DNA of 64,000 nt, from IMG/VR virus record IMGVR_UViG_3300036770_003093, positions 54,244-118,243 of that record. One strand, given 5' to 3'. Shown in pieces: positions 46,163 through 55,062 of this stretch. Each line of letters begins with the position of its first letter. Position 1 is the stretch's first letter. The notes beneath the pieces were generated by a model. It was not told the origin of the DNA. It saw only the letters and a program-made list of their open reading frames with translations, and made no database searches. The position numbers and the translations under genes were made by a program. The stretch is from a virus.

Positions 46163-47338
46163 ATGAACAACGTAGTAAAACTAAATCTTGACGAACTAAA
46201 AGAGTTCTTACGTCATATTGTAAAAAACAATCAACATATTCAAGGAGAAGGAAAGGTTCCTGTAGCAGTAAATATTGAAGGCGAAGCTGGTCTTGGTAAG
46301 ACTTCATCTTTACTTCAATTAGCTGAAGAGCTTAACATGCAAATTGTAAAACTGAGTTTATCTCAGATTGAGGAATTAGGTGACCTTGTTGGTTTTCCCG
46401 TCAAAGAATTTGAGATGGTAAAAGATGACGGTAAAAAAGTTTGGATTCAAGATTCAGTAATGTCAATGTATATTCAAGCTAAATATAAACCCACCGGGGC
46501 AAAGCGTATGACTCATGCTGCTCCTGAGTGGATTCAGGGCCGTGGTGAAGGTGGCTTCTTAATCCTTGATGATTATACCCGCGCCGATCACCGCTTCATG
46601 CAAGCTTGTATGGAAATCATTGACCGGCAAGAATATATTTCTTGGCGTTTACCAAAGAACTGGCACGTTGTATTAACCACTAACCCAGACAATGGTAATT
46701 ATCAAGTTACATCTCTTGACAATGCTCAAAAGACTCGTTTCATTACTGTTGAAACTAAATTTGACATTGATGTATGGGCCCGCTGGGCAGAGAAAGTAAA
46801 TATCGACACTCGATGCATCAACTTTTTGTTGTTGAATCCAGAGTTAGTTACTGACACACTCAACCCTCGTAGCATTACTACGTTCTTCAACTCAATCTCT
46901 TGTATTGAATCTTTTGAGGATTCACTAGGTTTAATTCAAATGATTGGTGAAGGTTCTGTTGGTAATGAATTTGCTAGCATGTTTACCATGTTTATCAACA
47001 ACAAACTTGATAAACTATTATCTCCAAAAGATATCTTCAGCAAAGATATGTCATACATTGTAGGTGCTTTACGCACCAACATTGGTAGAGGAGATAATTA
47101 CAGAGCAGATATTGCTAGTGTAATGGGCACGCGGATTGTAAACTATGCATTAACGCATGCAGAAAACAATCCTGTTACCCCAGATATGATTCAAAGAATC
47201 ATTACTGTTTCTACAGATGAGGAAATCTTTACTAAGGATATTAAGTACTTTATTGTACGTGCATTATTATCTGGTAACAAACAGAAGTTCCAGAAAATTA
47301 TGACTAATCCAGAATTAGTAAAGATGGCTGCGAGCTAA
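46163..47338 (+). CDS. MoxR-type AAA+ ATPase
   Basis: 391 aa. Walker A GEAGLGKTS at 40-48, Walker B LILDDYTR at 133-140, sensor 1 HVVLTTNPDNGNY, and a MoxR-like insert ahead of the Walker B region (PEWIQGRGEGG). Works with the upstream VWA/metallopeptidase protein. Such pairs act as chaperones in bacteria; in phages they are known but poorly understood. Confidence 0.87.
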   Translation: MNNVVKLNLDELKEFLRHIVKNNQHIQGEGKVPVAVNIEGEAGLGKTSSLLQLAEELNMQIVKLSLSQIEELGDLVGFPVKEFEMVKDDGKKVWIQDSVMSMYIQAKYKPTGAKRMTHAAPEWIQGRGEGGFLILDDYTRADHRFMQACMEIIDRQEYISWRLPKNWHVVLTTNPDNGNYQVTSLDNAQKTRFITVETKFDIDVWARWAEKVNIDTRCINFLLLNPELVTDTLNPRSITTFFNSISCIESFEDSLGLIQMIGEGSVGNEFASMFTMFINNKLDKLLSPKDIFSKDMSYIVGALRTNIGRGDNYRADIASVMGTRIVNYALTHAENNPVTPDMIQRIITVSTDEEIFTKDIKYFIVRALLSGNKQKFQKIMTNPELVKMAAS

Positions 47339-47401
47339 TTCAGCTTCCAGTCTTTTCAAATGTAAAGAAACACAAAGGAATAATTAATCAATGTTTAACT
47401 C

Positions 47402-47429
47402 AGCGGGATGGCGTAACAACCATCCCGCT
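47402..47429. repeat. Perfect 10-bp hairpin before the next gene
   Basis: AGCGGGATGG / CCATCCCGCT with an 8-nt loop, 14 nt before the ATG at 47444. An A-run follows on the plus strand, so it is not a normal terminator; it could block or regulate translation of the next gene. Confidence 0.7.
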
Positions 47430-47443
47430 AAAAACAAACTATT

Positions 47444-48682
47444 ATGCTTAAGCCAACACACATAAGTGTTAATGTAATCTTTAAAAAAGAGTTTGGTTTC
47501 AAAACAATTAAACTATCTGAAAATCCGTTGATTATAGCAGATGATGATAAAGATAATCTTAAAAAACACATAGAGAGTTATTTAAACTTATCGACTTTTG
47601 ACACTAGTAACTTTCCTAGTATATTCATAGATAAGTCCTGTAAAATTCCAAGAGCTAAACTCGGCGCCCTTAAAGACAATAAAACTCTACAGGTAAAAAG
47701 AGATATTCAAAAAGCTGATTACTTAGTTATTAACAAAGATAGTTACATAGACAACATGATGGAGTATACCTGGGCTTATGAGTTAATCTATCTAGATGAA
47801 CTTCACAACTGGGTAAAGTTTGATTTACAGCATAGACAAGGATACAGTGATGAAGAAAGAGAAACTATAAAATCAAATTTTGCAGAAATTGTAGAACTAT
47901 GTAAAGCTCATTCTATAACTAAACTTTCGATTAGAGTAGATTATGAACTTAGAAAAATTCTATGTGAACCAGACTCTGTTTACAGAAATAACTATTTTAG
48001 TCATTTATTAAATGCACCTGATCCTTTAACAGTAAATTTTCTCAATAATCCTGCACGTGGAAAAAATGAAGATGGTGATATAATATGTATAGACCTACGT
48101 CACTATGTAGAGTTAAACAATGAAAAATTACAGGCTTTAATTTATGCACTGCAGAACAACATAAAAATCATTAACTCCTCAGAGGTTACTAAGCTAATCA
48201 ATGTAACAGTTATTGATAAAGAGTTGTTTGAGTCATTAAACAACATGTTACAAAGCCAAGACCGGTCTAATCATGATACAGCTCTAGAAATAATAGCTTC
48301 TTGTGATTTTGAAGAATCTCTATTTTATATAGTGTTACTGCTGAATCTTAACTATCAAAGTGTTGCCTATTCTGATTACTTCAAACATGTTAACTTTCAA
48401 GCTGTTGTGCAATTTGTTAGAACAAAGTTAAATAAAGGAGAGATGAGTACACCATATAGATTTCGTAGTGCTATGGGTGGTCAAAAATGTATTGAAAACG
48501 ACTCTAAACATCTGCTAGAATCAGGATATATGTTTTCTGAACACAAATGGGTAGTTGAAAAATATATGTTCCCTTATCATGAAATAGACTGCGATTTCAT
48601 AGACACAGAATTTTTAATTGCTAAGTCTGTTCTTGAACAAATAGAAATAAACGATAAACGTAAAGAAGAAAATGAACTTTGA
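47444..48682 (+). CDS. Large hypothetical protein after the MoxR pair
   Basis: 412 aa. No clear motif. It contains a MEYTWAYELIYLDELHNWVK segment, EIVELCKAHSITKLSIRVDY, a SEVTKLINVTVIDKELFESL block and a conserved-looking end with HLLESGYMFSEHKWVVEKYM. The central leucine-rich lines could form repeats, but I see no regular period. It may be a substrate or third part of the MoxR/VWA system by location. It overlaps the exonuclease by 11 nt. Confidence 0.72.
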   Translation: MLKPTHISVNVIFKKEFGFKTIKLSENPLIIADDDKDNLKKHIESYLNLSTFDTSNFPSIFIDKSCKIPRAKLGALKDNKTLQVKRDIQKADYLVINKDSYIDNMMEYTWAYELIYLDELHNWVKFDLQHRQGYSDEERETIKSNFAEIVELCKAHSITKLSIRVDYELRKILCEPDSVYRNNYFSHLLNAPDPLTVNFLNNPARGKNEDGDIICIDLRHYVELNNEKLQALIYALQNNIKIINSSEVTKLINVTVIDKELFESLNNMLQSQDRSNHDTALEIIASCDFEESLFYIVLLLNLNYQSVAYSDYFKHVNFQAVVQFVRTKLNKGEMSTPYRFRSAMGGQKCIENDSKHLLESGYMFSEHKWVVEKYMFPYHEIDCDFIDTEFLIAKSVLEQIEINDKRKEENEL

Positions 48683-49709
48683 TGAACTTGCGCTAGAAGG
48701 AGAATTCTACGCTAAAGATTTTTACTTTAGCTACTCCTCACTAAACAAACTACTGTATTCGCCGTCAGCTTTCTATAAGCACTACATCCTTAATGAAAGA
48801 GAAGACAAAGTAGAATCTTATTTGATTACAGGTAAGGTTATACATAGTCTTATTCTTGATAAAGGACGCTTTGACGATTTCTTTGTGGTTGTTCCCACGA
48901 ATCTTCCCGGGGATAGCATACGGAGAATTGTAGACTACATTTTCAAAGAACACTTTCTAAAACAAGAAGACTTTGAGAAAAATCTAGAAGACTATGATAA
49001 AGAGATACTTGCACACATGCAAGAAATAAATCTCTATCAGAGTTTGGTAGATGACAAAAAAGATGTACATTTGACAGGTGATAAGAAGCGACTCGAAAAG
49101 ATTATCACAGACCAATCCAAACAATACTTCTCGTACCTCAAATCAAGCTTAGGTAAAGATTTAATCGACGAAGAGACACTGAGAATTTGTGAAGAGGCCG
49201 TTGTGGCAGTAAAGCAAAACAAGCGGGCTTGTGAGCTTTTAAACACAGAGGCACAGTTTGAGTTACAAGAAGTATACAATGAGATGTTTATATCAAGGGA
49301 TTATAGACCCGTTTACCCTTTTGGTTTAAAGGGTATAATTGATAATATAACCATTGACCACTCTAAGAAGGTTATAACAATATGTGACCTTAAGACAAGT
49401 GGTAAAACACTCAGCGAGTTTCCAACAACAATAGAGTTCTATAATTATTGGTTACAGGCAGCACTCTACGTCAGAATGGTTCACCACGAGTTAGTTCTCA
49501 GTAAACCAGACGCTAATATGTGGAAAATCAACTTTCACTTTGTGGTAGTTGATAAGTTCAACATGTGCTATGTTTTCGATGTTACAGACGAAACTATGAA
49601 TGTTTGGCAAGAACGTCTTACAGATGTACTCAACAAAGCAAGTTATCATTACTCAAATCGCTCATTTAGTCTTCCCTATGAGTTCTTAGTTGGTAATGTA
49701 AAACTGTAA
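48672..49709 (+). CDS. PD-(D/E)XK exonuclease
   Basis: 345 aa. FSYSSLNKLLYSPSAFYKHY at the start and ITGKVIHSLIL (about 51-61) are typical of phage RecB-like exonucleases (DUF3799 type). The catalytic core near 220-245 is FGLKGIIDNITIDHSKKVITI split as GIIDN...ICDLKTSG with D-x-K. Residues about 255-265 (YNYWLQAALYVRM) carry the Q-x-x-x-Y motif. With the Sak4-like annealing protein and SSB it would form a recombination set. Confidence 0.82.
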   Translation: MNFDELALEGEFYAKDFYFSYSSLNKLLYSPSAFYKHYILNEREDKVESYLITGKVIHSLILDKGRFDDFFVVVPTNLPGDSIRRIVDYIFKEHFLKQEDFEKNLEDYDKEILAHMQEINLYQSLVDDKKDVHLTGDKKRLEKIITDQSKQYFSYLKSSLGKDLIDEETLRICEEAVVAVKQNKRACELLNTEAQFELQEVYNEMFISRDYRPVYPFGLKGIIDNITIDHSKKVITICDLKTSGKTLSEFPTTIEFYNYWLQAALYVRMVHHELVLSKPDANMWKINFHFVVVDKFNMCYVFDVTDETMNVWQERLTDVLNKASYHYSNRSFSLPYEFLVGNVKL

Positions 49710-49714
49710 ACCCC

Positions 49715-50281
49715 ATGGTTATCGAATCTTTGTACACGGATTATTTCCAAAAATCTAAAGCCTTTATGTATCCGGTTTTAGGTGTTAAACGAGGAAGCAG
49801 TGTCACACCCATTGAAACTTATGTTTCATGGGTGGGGCACCTTGTTCCTGAAGACATGCGTTTGATATGCAAGTATCACATGCGTGAGGATGCAGAATTT
49901 ATAAACTTTGAAAAGACCCATTTACGAAGCTCTAAATACTTTGAAAGATTTCATCTTGTAGATGATAAAACAGGACTTTACATATTTGATATGTCTAAGC
50001 ATAAATCTGACTGGTATTACCTTCTAAGCGGTAAATATTCAAAGTTTAGTAATAATCAAAAGAATATCATCTTAAAATTCTTTGGTGGTAATTCTTCAAG
50101 CTCTGTCTACATAGACAGTTTCTTGAATCCAAAAAAATATTTTGAAATCTATGCGAAACTACTAGATGTTCCTAAAGAGCTTTTAGAAAGCGTTGGCGAG
50201 CTGTGCTCTATGCCGGATTTAGAAAAGGAATCACTAGTATCTTTAGTGGAAGATTTTGATAGAAGCGCGTTAATTAGCTAA
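49715..50281 (+). CDS. Hypothetical protein
   Basis: 188 aa. VIESLYTDYFQKSKAFMYPV, then GVKRGSSVTPIETYVSW and a C-terminal acidic helix (SLVEDFDRSALIS). The body looks globular with many aromatic residues. It starts 5 nt after the exonuclease. The family seems conserved in similar phages (from memory), function unknown. Confidence 0.68.
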   Translation: MVIESLYTDYFQKSKAFMYPVLGVKRGSSVTPIETYVSWVGHLVPEDMRLICKYHMREDAEFINFEKTHLRSSKYFERFHLVDDKTGLYIFDMSKHKSDWYYLLSGKYSKFSNNQKNIILKFFGGNSSSSVYIDSFLNPKKYFEIYAKLLDVPKELLESVGELCSMPDLEKESLVSLVEDFDRSALIS

Positions 50282-50299
50282 CTTTACCAAAAAATTATA

Positions 50300-50704
50300 A
50301 TGAAAAACAACAGTATTAAACCAACAATGCTTGCTATCAAATCAACGTGGAATGGCAAGCAAACAGCAAAGCTTATACCTATAAGTAACGATTGCCCTTA
50401 TGTAGAATGTATAATGGATCCAGAGAGCAAAATCATGGTAGTTATCTCTAAAGTTTCTAAGCAAACTTTACATATGCTACCAAGATTAGATGACAATGGG
50501 GACCCTAAAATACTTAAAGTAACCAAGCGTCCTAGTGGTAAAACAGTAATGGAAGAGCGTAAAACAATTGAGACTTTCCAAGAATACTATATTGATGATA
50601 AAACAGCCATTATGAATATAATCGACCTTCACAGCGTAAATCCTGAAGAGATTAAAGTTATAGTAGCTGAGATTTTATCAGACTCCGCAGCGAGTCAAAA
50701 ATAA
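50300..50704 (+). CDS. Hypothetical protein
   Basis: 134 aa. Strand-rich N-terminal half (MLAIKSTWNGKQTAKLIPIS, PESKIMVVISKVSKQTLHML), then KVTKRPSGKTVMEERKTIET, and a final acidic helix. It is the last gene before the cassette-like island. A terminator follows at 50735. Its function is unknown. Confidence 0.68.
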   Translation: MKNNSIKPTMLAIKSTWNGKQTAKLIPISNDCPYVECIMDPESKIMVVISKVSKQTLHMLPRLDDNGDPKILKVTKRPSGKTVMEERKTIETFQEYYIDDKTAIMNIIDLHSVNPEEIKVIVAEILSDSAASQK

Positions 50705-50734
50705 CCCTTTTGGGTTTAGTGGTAAGCAGTAGAG

Positions 50735-50758
50735 GCCGGGGGTAACACCCCGGCTTTT
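50735..50758 (+). terminator. Intrinsic terminator
   Basis: GCCGGGG / CCCCGGC with a 6-nt loop, then TTTTAC. Confidence 0.82.
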
Positions 50759-50763
50759 ACATT

Positions 50764-51014
50764 CTCAAGCCACACCTTTACAAAACCAATAAAACACTTA
50801 ATAAAATGGAAGAAGAAGTACTGAAAGAGTTAATCAAAGAAATGGAGCTTAGGGCAGCATCATTTGAGTATAACCGTGACTTGAATAAAGAAGTTGATGC
50901 ACAGCATGGTTATTGGGACGGCAAGCGTTCAGAAGCGCAATTTATGGTCGAAAAATTAACATGGATTTTGGAGAATGGTGGGCTTTAGAGAGTCAAGCCA
51001 CACCTTTACAAAAT
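50764..51014 (+). repeat. 21-bp direct repeat flanking a small gene
   Basis: TCAAGCCACACCTTTACAAA plus one A appears at about 50764-50786 and again at about 50992-51014, on both sides of the 60-aa gene. It fits duplication at an insertion site or a shared recombination seam. Confidence 0.8.
50806..50988 (+). CDS. Small acidic protein of the cassette-like island
   Basis: 60 aa, helical (EEEVLKELIKEMELRAASFE, GKRSEAQFMVEKLTWILENG). It is bounded by a 21-bp direct repeat. Its function is unknown; it may be a DNA-damage or anti-defence accessory protein. Confidence 0.62.
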   Translation: MEEEVLKELIKEMELRAASFEYNRDLNKEVDAQHGYWDGKRSEAQFMVEKLTWILENGGL

Positions 51015-51058
51015 GACTAAAAAGTAAAGTTATATAGTTACCTTTTAACAATTAAATT

Positions 51059-51310
51059 ATGAACCAAGAACAAAGAATACGAATGAAACAAAAATTTGCT
51101 GATGCTGGAGAGCAGTCGGCATTGACAAACCTTGAACAATTGCCGAGCAGAATTAGGCATTATTTACTTGAGTGGAAAGATTGCCATTTAGAAGAATATT
51201 GTCGTAATTACGGCGAACTAAAATTACGTGATTTAACCAAGCGACAACTTCATGCTTTGTTTTATTATGCAACTTCAAAAGATTTTTCATTGAAATCTTG
51301 GGAAGATTGA
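51059..51310 (+). CDS. Small cassette protein 1
   Basis: 83 aa. MNQEQRIRMKQKFADAGEQS, then LPSRIRHYLLEWKDCHLEEY, and a LRDLTKRQLHALFYYATSK end. Helical, slightly basic. Spaced from its neighbours by over 100 nt on the 3' side, unlike the tight phage operons. Its function is unknown. Confidence 0.62.
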   Translation: MNQEQRIRMKQKFADAGEQSALTNLEQLPSRIRHYLLEWKDCHLEEYCRNYGELKLRDLTKRQLHALFYYATSKDFSLKSWED

Positions 51311-51426
51311 TAGCATTACGCATAACCGCACCTGCAATTTTTAGAACCCGAATCAGCCCCTATTACACTTAATAAATAAAACAAAATAAGTTTGGGGTGA
51401 ATTATTAACAACTAAACTTTATTAAA

Positions 51427-51669
51427 ATGCAAGAAAATTCAAAAAACAACGAAACTGCCCAATTGGGTATAGGTGCTGTTATGCACCGTTTGAAAACTAT
51501 ACAAACATTGAGAAATAGTCCAGACCTACTGCTGCTAATGGCGGAGTTTAAACGAGCTAATTTTGTTGGCTCTTACATAATAAAACATCAAATTGAATCA
51601 GAGGAAGAGTTAGCAGCAGTATGGCTATCTCAATTGGAAGCACAATTGTTTCGGTCAAATGGTGCATAA
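51427..51669 (+). CDS. Small cassette protein 2
   Basis: 80 aa, helical (AQLGIGAVMHRLKTIQTLRN, LLMAEFKRANFVGSYIIKHQ, EEELAAVWLSQLEAQLFR). The stop overlaps the beginning of the attC-like inverted repeat at 51665. Its function is unknown. Confidence 0.62.
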   Translation: MQENSKNNETAQLGIGAVMHRLKTIQTLRNSPDLLLLMAEFKRANFVGSYIIKHQIESEEELAAVWLSQLEAQLFRSNGA

Positions 51670-51734
51670 CGTTTTGCAAATAGGCGAAGCGGAACGTAGT
51701 GTAGTTTTGCTTATTTGCTGTTATAAGCCGTTTT
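51665..51734. repeat. attC-like imperfect palindrome between small genes
   Basis: ATAAC (51666-51670), GCAAATA (51676-51682) and GC, then about 25 nt, then GC, TATTTGC (51712-51718), T, GTTAT (51720-51724). This is an R''-L''...L'-R' arrangement like integron attC sites. Only the arrangement matches; the core bases differ from the strict GTTRRRY consensus. It is followed by AAGCCGTTTT. Confidence 0.5.
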
Positions 51735-51963
51735 TATTTACTAATTAATTTTAAAAATATGATGACAATAAACTTAAACATCAAGGCAAATGTAGATAAT
51801 CTAACACTTGCAGAAATTTACGAACTACTTGCTAAGTATAGCCGAGAAACAAAAAACAAGGACAATTTTTATGAGTTCAAAGGCTATATTTTTAAAATAG
51901 AAGCACAAACCAATATGTCAATTGATTATGTTATTACAGAGGTCATTTAAAATGGCTTATAAC
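51720..51963. repeat. Inverted repeat flanking the 63-aa gene
   Basis: GTTATAAGCCGTTTT at 51720-51734 and AAAATGGCTTATAAC at 51949-51963 are reverse complements with one mismatch. The right copy overlaps the stop codon of the enclosed gene. Consistent with a mobile or recombined cassette. Confidence 0.8.
51759..51950 (+). CDS. Small cassette protein 3 between inverted repeats
   Basis: 63 aa. MTINLNIKANVDNLTLAEIY, LLAKYSRETKNKDNFYEFKG, YIFKIEAQTNMSIDYVIT; strand-rich ends. It is flanked by a 15-bp inverted repeat (51720-51734 and 51949-51963; 14 matches). Its function is unknown. Confidence 0.6.
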   Translation: MMTINLNIKANVDNLTLAEIYELLAKYSRETKNKDNFYEFKGYIFKIEAQTNMSIDYVITEVI

Positions 51964-51980
51964 TAATGTATAGGCGCAAC

Positions 51981-52005
51981 AGCCCTACTTAGGTGGGGCT
52001 TTTTG
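51981..52005 (+). terminator. Intrinsic terminator before the polymerase gene
   Basis: AGCCCTAC / GTGGGGCT (one wobble) with loop TTAG, followed by TTTTTG. Confidence 0.85.
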
Positions 52006-52035
52006 TTATAAACCACTAAGATTAATAACTATGAT

Positions 52036-54027
52036 ATGGCATATGGATATGTAATGGACTATGAAACAATGTCCAACCTCTTCGTGGGTGTATTCGAGGA
52101 TATTAACACAGAAACTCAACACGTTTTTATAGTTCATAGGCTACGCAATGATCTTTCTAAACTACTCAAGTTCTTAGATGGTAATATCAAGAATAACGAA
52201 AGGCATATATCCTTTAATGGTTTAGCATTTGATGCTCAAATTACTGAGTATATACTTAAGCATCGTGATTACTTATTATCTATACCCGGGGAGGCTGTTG
52301 CTAGAGAAATCTACGCCGAGGCGCAACGGGTCATCGAGCTTAGTAACGCCGGCGAGTTTGCTAGCTATTCTGAGTGGCAGATGAAGATTAAACAGATAGA
52401 TGTATTTAAGCTAAACCACTGGGATAATGCTGCGAAACGCTCTAGTTTAAAATGGATACAGTATTCCATGGATTGGTCTAACATACAAGACATGCCATAC
52501 ATCCATACTCTGGATGTAGAAAGTTTTGATATAATCAATGAAATCGTAGACTACTGTATCAATGACGTAAAGTCCACTAAAGCAATTTTGTTCCTGTCTA
52601 AAAACCAGGTAAATCTAAGAAACAAACTAAGCCTAGAGTATAAGATATCTCTTTATTCAGCATCAGAGCCCAAGATTTCTAAAGATTTATTTCTGTTGTT
52701 TTTATCTAAGAAGCTTAAGGTTCCTAAGTATGAGCTCAAGAAATATAAAACTGTAAGGAAGTCTATTGATATCTCTAAGATACTACTAGACTATATCAGT
52801 TTTGTTAGACCAGAGTTTCAAAGGTTGCATGCGAAGTTTAAAAGCTTAATCATCGACCCGAAGAATACTAAAGGCGCCTTTGAGTATCACATTAGGTACC
52901 GCAATGTTCAAACAGATTTTGGTTTTGGCGGCGTGCATGGTTCAAATAAAAGCGGTGAATATGTTGCTAAGGACGGCATGATTATCATGACCTCAGATGT
53001 AACTAGCTTCTACCCGAATCTTGCAATTAGAAACAAATGGTCACCTGCACACATACCCAAAGATATATTCTGTGAGCAGTATGAGTGGTTCTTCGATGAG
53101 CGTACAAAAATACCGAAGAAAGACCCCAAGAACTATGTGTACAAGATTATTCTAAACAGTACATATGGTTTGAGCAATGAGGAAAATAGTTTCTTATATG
53201 ACCCCGAGTTTACCATGCGTATCACCATGAATGGTCAGCTAACACTAATGATGCTTTACGAAATGATTTGTGAAGCTATCCCGGAAGCTATACCAATTAT
53301 GCAGAATACAGATGGTCTAGAAACAATGATTCCTGAACACGCGTATGATAAATATATGGAAGTGTGTAAACGGTGGGAGGAGATAACAAAATTATCTCTA
53401 GAACATGACCAGTACGATAGAATATTTCTCGGCGACGTGAATAACTATATCGCCCTATTCACAGAAAAGGAATGCTCTCAAGAGGAGCTTTCTAAGATAC
53501 TGATAGCAAATCCCCACTTTCCACATAGAGAAGACAACGGCAAGTTCTATTATCAACCAGTAAAATGCAAGGGTAGATTTGAGTTCGTAGATCTTCCGCT
53601 TCATAAGAACAAGAGTTTTCTAATAATCCGCAAAGCTATTTACAACAACCTTGTGTTTAACACTCCTGTAGAAGAAACTATCAACAACTGCAAAGATGTT
53701 TTCGACTTCTGCGCAGGTGTAAAGATTAAAGGTGACTGGGAGTTTGTACAAACATGTATTATAAATGGCAAGGTAACAAAAGAAAAACTGCAGAACACAC
53801 TAAGATACTATGTAAGTAACAAAGGATGTAAAGTCATAAAGTATAATTACACAGATGGTAGAGAAATACAGCTTGAAAGCGGCCCGTGGCTGCAAACAAT
53901 TTTCGTTAAGTATGAAAAGAAACCTTTTGAGCAGTATGATTTAAATCTTAAATATTACATACTGAAAGCAAAGCAAGAAATAGAGAAGCTTAAACAAACA
54001 AACTTTAAACAATTAACTTTTTTCTAA
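52036..54027 (+). CDS. Family B DNA polymerase
   Basis: 663 aa, compact. Proofreading exonuclease: ExoI DYET at 8-11, ExoII FNGLAFD at 60-66, ExoIII YCINDV at 173-178. Polymerase: motif A DVTSFYP at 321-327 (D-x-x-S-[FL]-Y-P), motif B KIILNSTYG at 370-378, motif C QNTDGL at 423-428 (usual Y-x-D-T-D reduced to N-T-D). The short length and lack of a long TPR insertion resemble the PolB of crAss-like phages. It replicates the phage genome with the DnaB-like helicase and primase. Confidence 0.92.
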   Translation: MAYGYVMDYETMSNLFVGVFEDINTETQHVFIVHRLRNDLSKLLKFLDGNIKNNERHISFNGLAFDAQITEYILKHRDYLLSIPGEAVAREIYAEAQRVIELSNAGEFASYSEWQMKIKQIDVFKLNHWDNAAKRSSLKWIQYSMDWSNIQDMPYIHTLDVESFDIINEIVDYCINDVKSTKAILFLSKNQVNLRNKLSLEYKISLYSASEPKISKDLFLLFLSKKLKVPKYELKKYKTVRKSIDISKILLDYISFVRPEFQRLHAKFKSLIIDPKNTKGAFEYHIRYRNVQTDFGFGGVHGSNKSGEYVAKDGMIIMTSDVTSFYPNLAIRNKWSPAHIPKDIFCEQYEWFFDERTKIPKKDPKNYVYKIILNSTYGLSNEENSFLYDPEFTMRITMNGQLTLMMLYEMICEAIPEAIPIMQNTDGLETMIPEHAYDKYMEVCKRWEEITKLSLEHDQYDRIFLGDVNNYIALFTEKECSQEELSKILIANPHFPHREDNGKFYYQPVKCKGRFEFVDLPLHKNKSFLIIRKAIYNNLVFNTPVEETINNCKDVFDFCAGVKIKGDWEFVQTCIINGKVTKEKLQNTLRYYVSNKGCKVIKYNYTDGREIQLESGPWLQTIFVKYEKKPFEQYDLNLKYYILKAKQEIEKLKQTNFKQLTFF

Positions 54028-54707
54028 TGGAACCATACGAAGTAATAGAATTAAAAAATGATCATGTACTACATATTGTACATGACACCAATCCTGAATC
54101 TCCCAGAAGCTGGGAGCCTTTAGGAACAATGATTTGTGTACACAGACGATATAATCTTGGAGATATTCAAGCAGACAGCAACCTTGAGTGCTTACAACAA
54201 ATTGCAGACGATTTAGGAATAACTGAGATTATAGAGGATCTCGAAATGTATGAAGAAATTTATGAAGATGAAGAGCAGCTTCAAGATTGGATTAACTCAA
54301 GAGAAGACTATGTAATTCTACCATTATATCTTTACGATCACGGTGGTATTACTATGAGTACTTCTAGTTATAGTTGCCGCTGGGATTCTGGTCAGGTAGG
54401 GTACATATATTGCCCTACCAACAAAATCCTAAAAGAATATGGTAACACTAACCTAAGTACTTTAACTAAAGTTGAGGACATTCTAGAAGATGAAGTAAAG
54501 ACATATGACCAGTATCTAACTGGTGACACTTATGGATATAAGCTTTACAAAAAAGAAAAGTGTTCTTTAGGCCACGAGCATCTTGAACTTATAGATTCTT
54601 GTTATGGTTTTTACGGAGATGATTTTAAACAAAATGGTATCTTTGGCCACATTGATTCTAAACTAATCCCCGAAGAATATGCAACAGCAACTGTGGAAAG
54701 TCATTGA
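54027..54707 (+). CDS. Conserved phage/plasmid hypothetical protein
   Basis: 226 aa. HDTNPESPRSWEPLGTMICV and HRRYNLGD near the start, then VILPLYLYDHGGITMSTSSY and SCRWDSGQVGYIYCPTNKI, form a pattern that I know from many phages and plasmids (PRxWDNLGTM...HRRYxLGD). It has an acidic, aromatic composition. It shares one base with the polymerase stop. No function is established. Confidence 0.75.
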   Translation: MEPYEVIELKNDHVLHIVHDTNPESPRSWEPLGTMICVHRRYNLGDIQADSNLECLQQIADDLGITEIIEDLEMYEEIYEDEEQLQDWINSREDYVILPLYLYDHGGITMSTSSYSCRWDSGQVGYIYCPTNKILKEYGNTNLSTLTKVEDILEDEVKTYDQYLTGDTYGYKLYKKEKCSLGHEHLELIDSCYGFYGDDFKQNGIFGHIDSKLIPEEYATATVESH

Positions 54708-55062
54708 CTTTCACCAATCTTTTAGACAACCCTATTCTAAGATACCTACACTACTTCCCATGGAAGAGTGCACTCTAAGACACGACCTCATGAAAGAGGA
54801 GAATGTAGAGTATCTCATTGCATGCGGAGAAGGTAATCTACCAGAGATTGCCGACGCTCTAGGAGATCAGTTATACATCTTACTTGGTACCATTATCAAA
54901 CATGGTATGCAAGATGTAATCGCTGATGTTTTTAGAGAAATCCATGATAGCAACATGACAAAACTAGGTGAAGATGGTTTACCTATTTTGCGCGAAGACG
55001 GTAAGATTTTAAAAGGTCCTAATTACAAAAAACCAAACATTAAACAATTCTTTGAAAAATGA
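54679..55062 (+). CDS. MazG-like nucleotide pyrophosphohydrolase
   Basis: 127 aa. All-alpha NTP-PPase pattern: RHDLMKEENVEYLIACGEGN, EIADALGDQLYILLGTIIKH, then FREIHDSNMTKLGEDGLPIL and REDGKILKGPNYKKP. The E-E-x-x-E and E-x-x-D acids for Mg2+ binding are visible. Such enzymes cut dNTPs or the alarmone ppGpp and are frequent in phages. Overlaps its upstream neighbour by 29 nt. Confidence 0.85.
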   Translation: MQQQLWKVIDFHQSFRQPYSKIPTLLPMEECTLRHDLMKEENVEYLIACGEGNLPEIADALGDQLYILLGTIIKHGMQDVIADVFREIHDSNMTKLGEDGLPILREDGKILKGPNYKKPNIKQFFEK

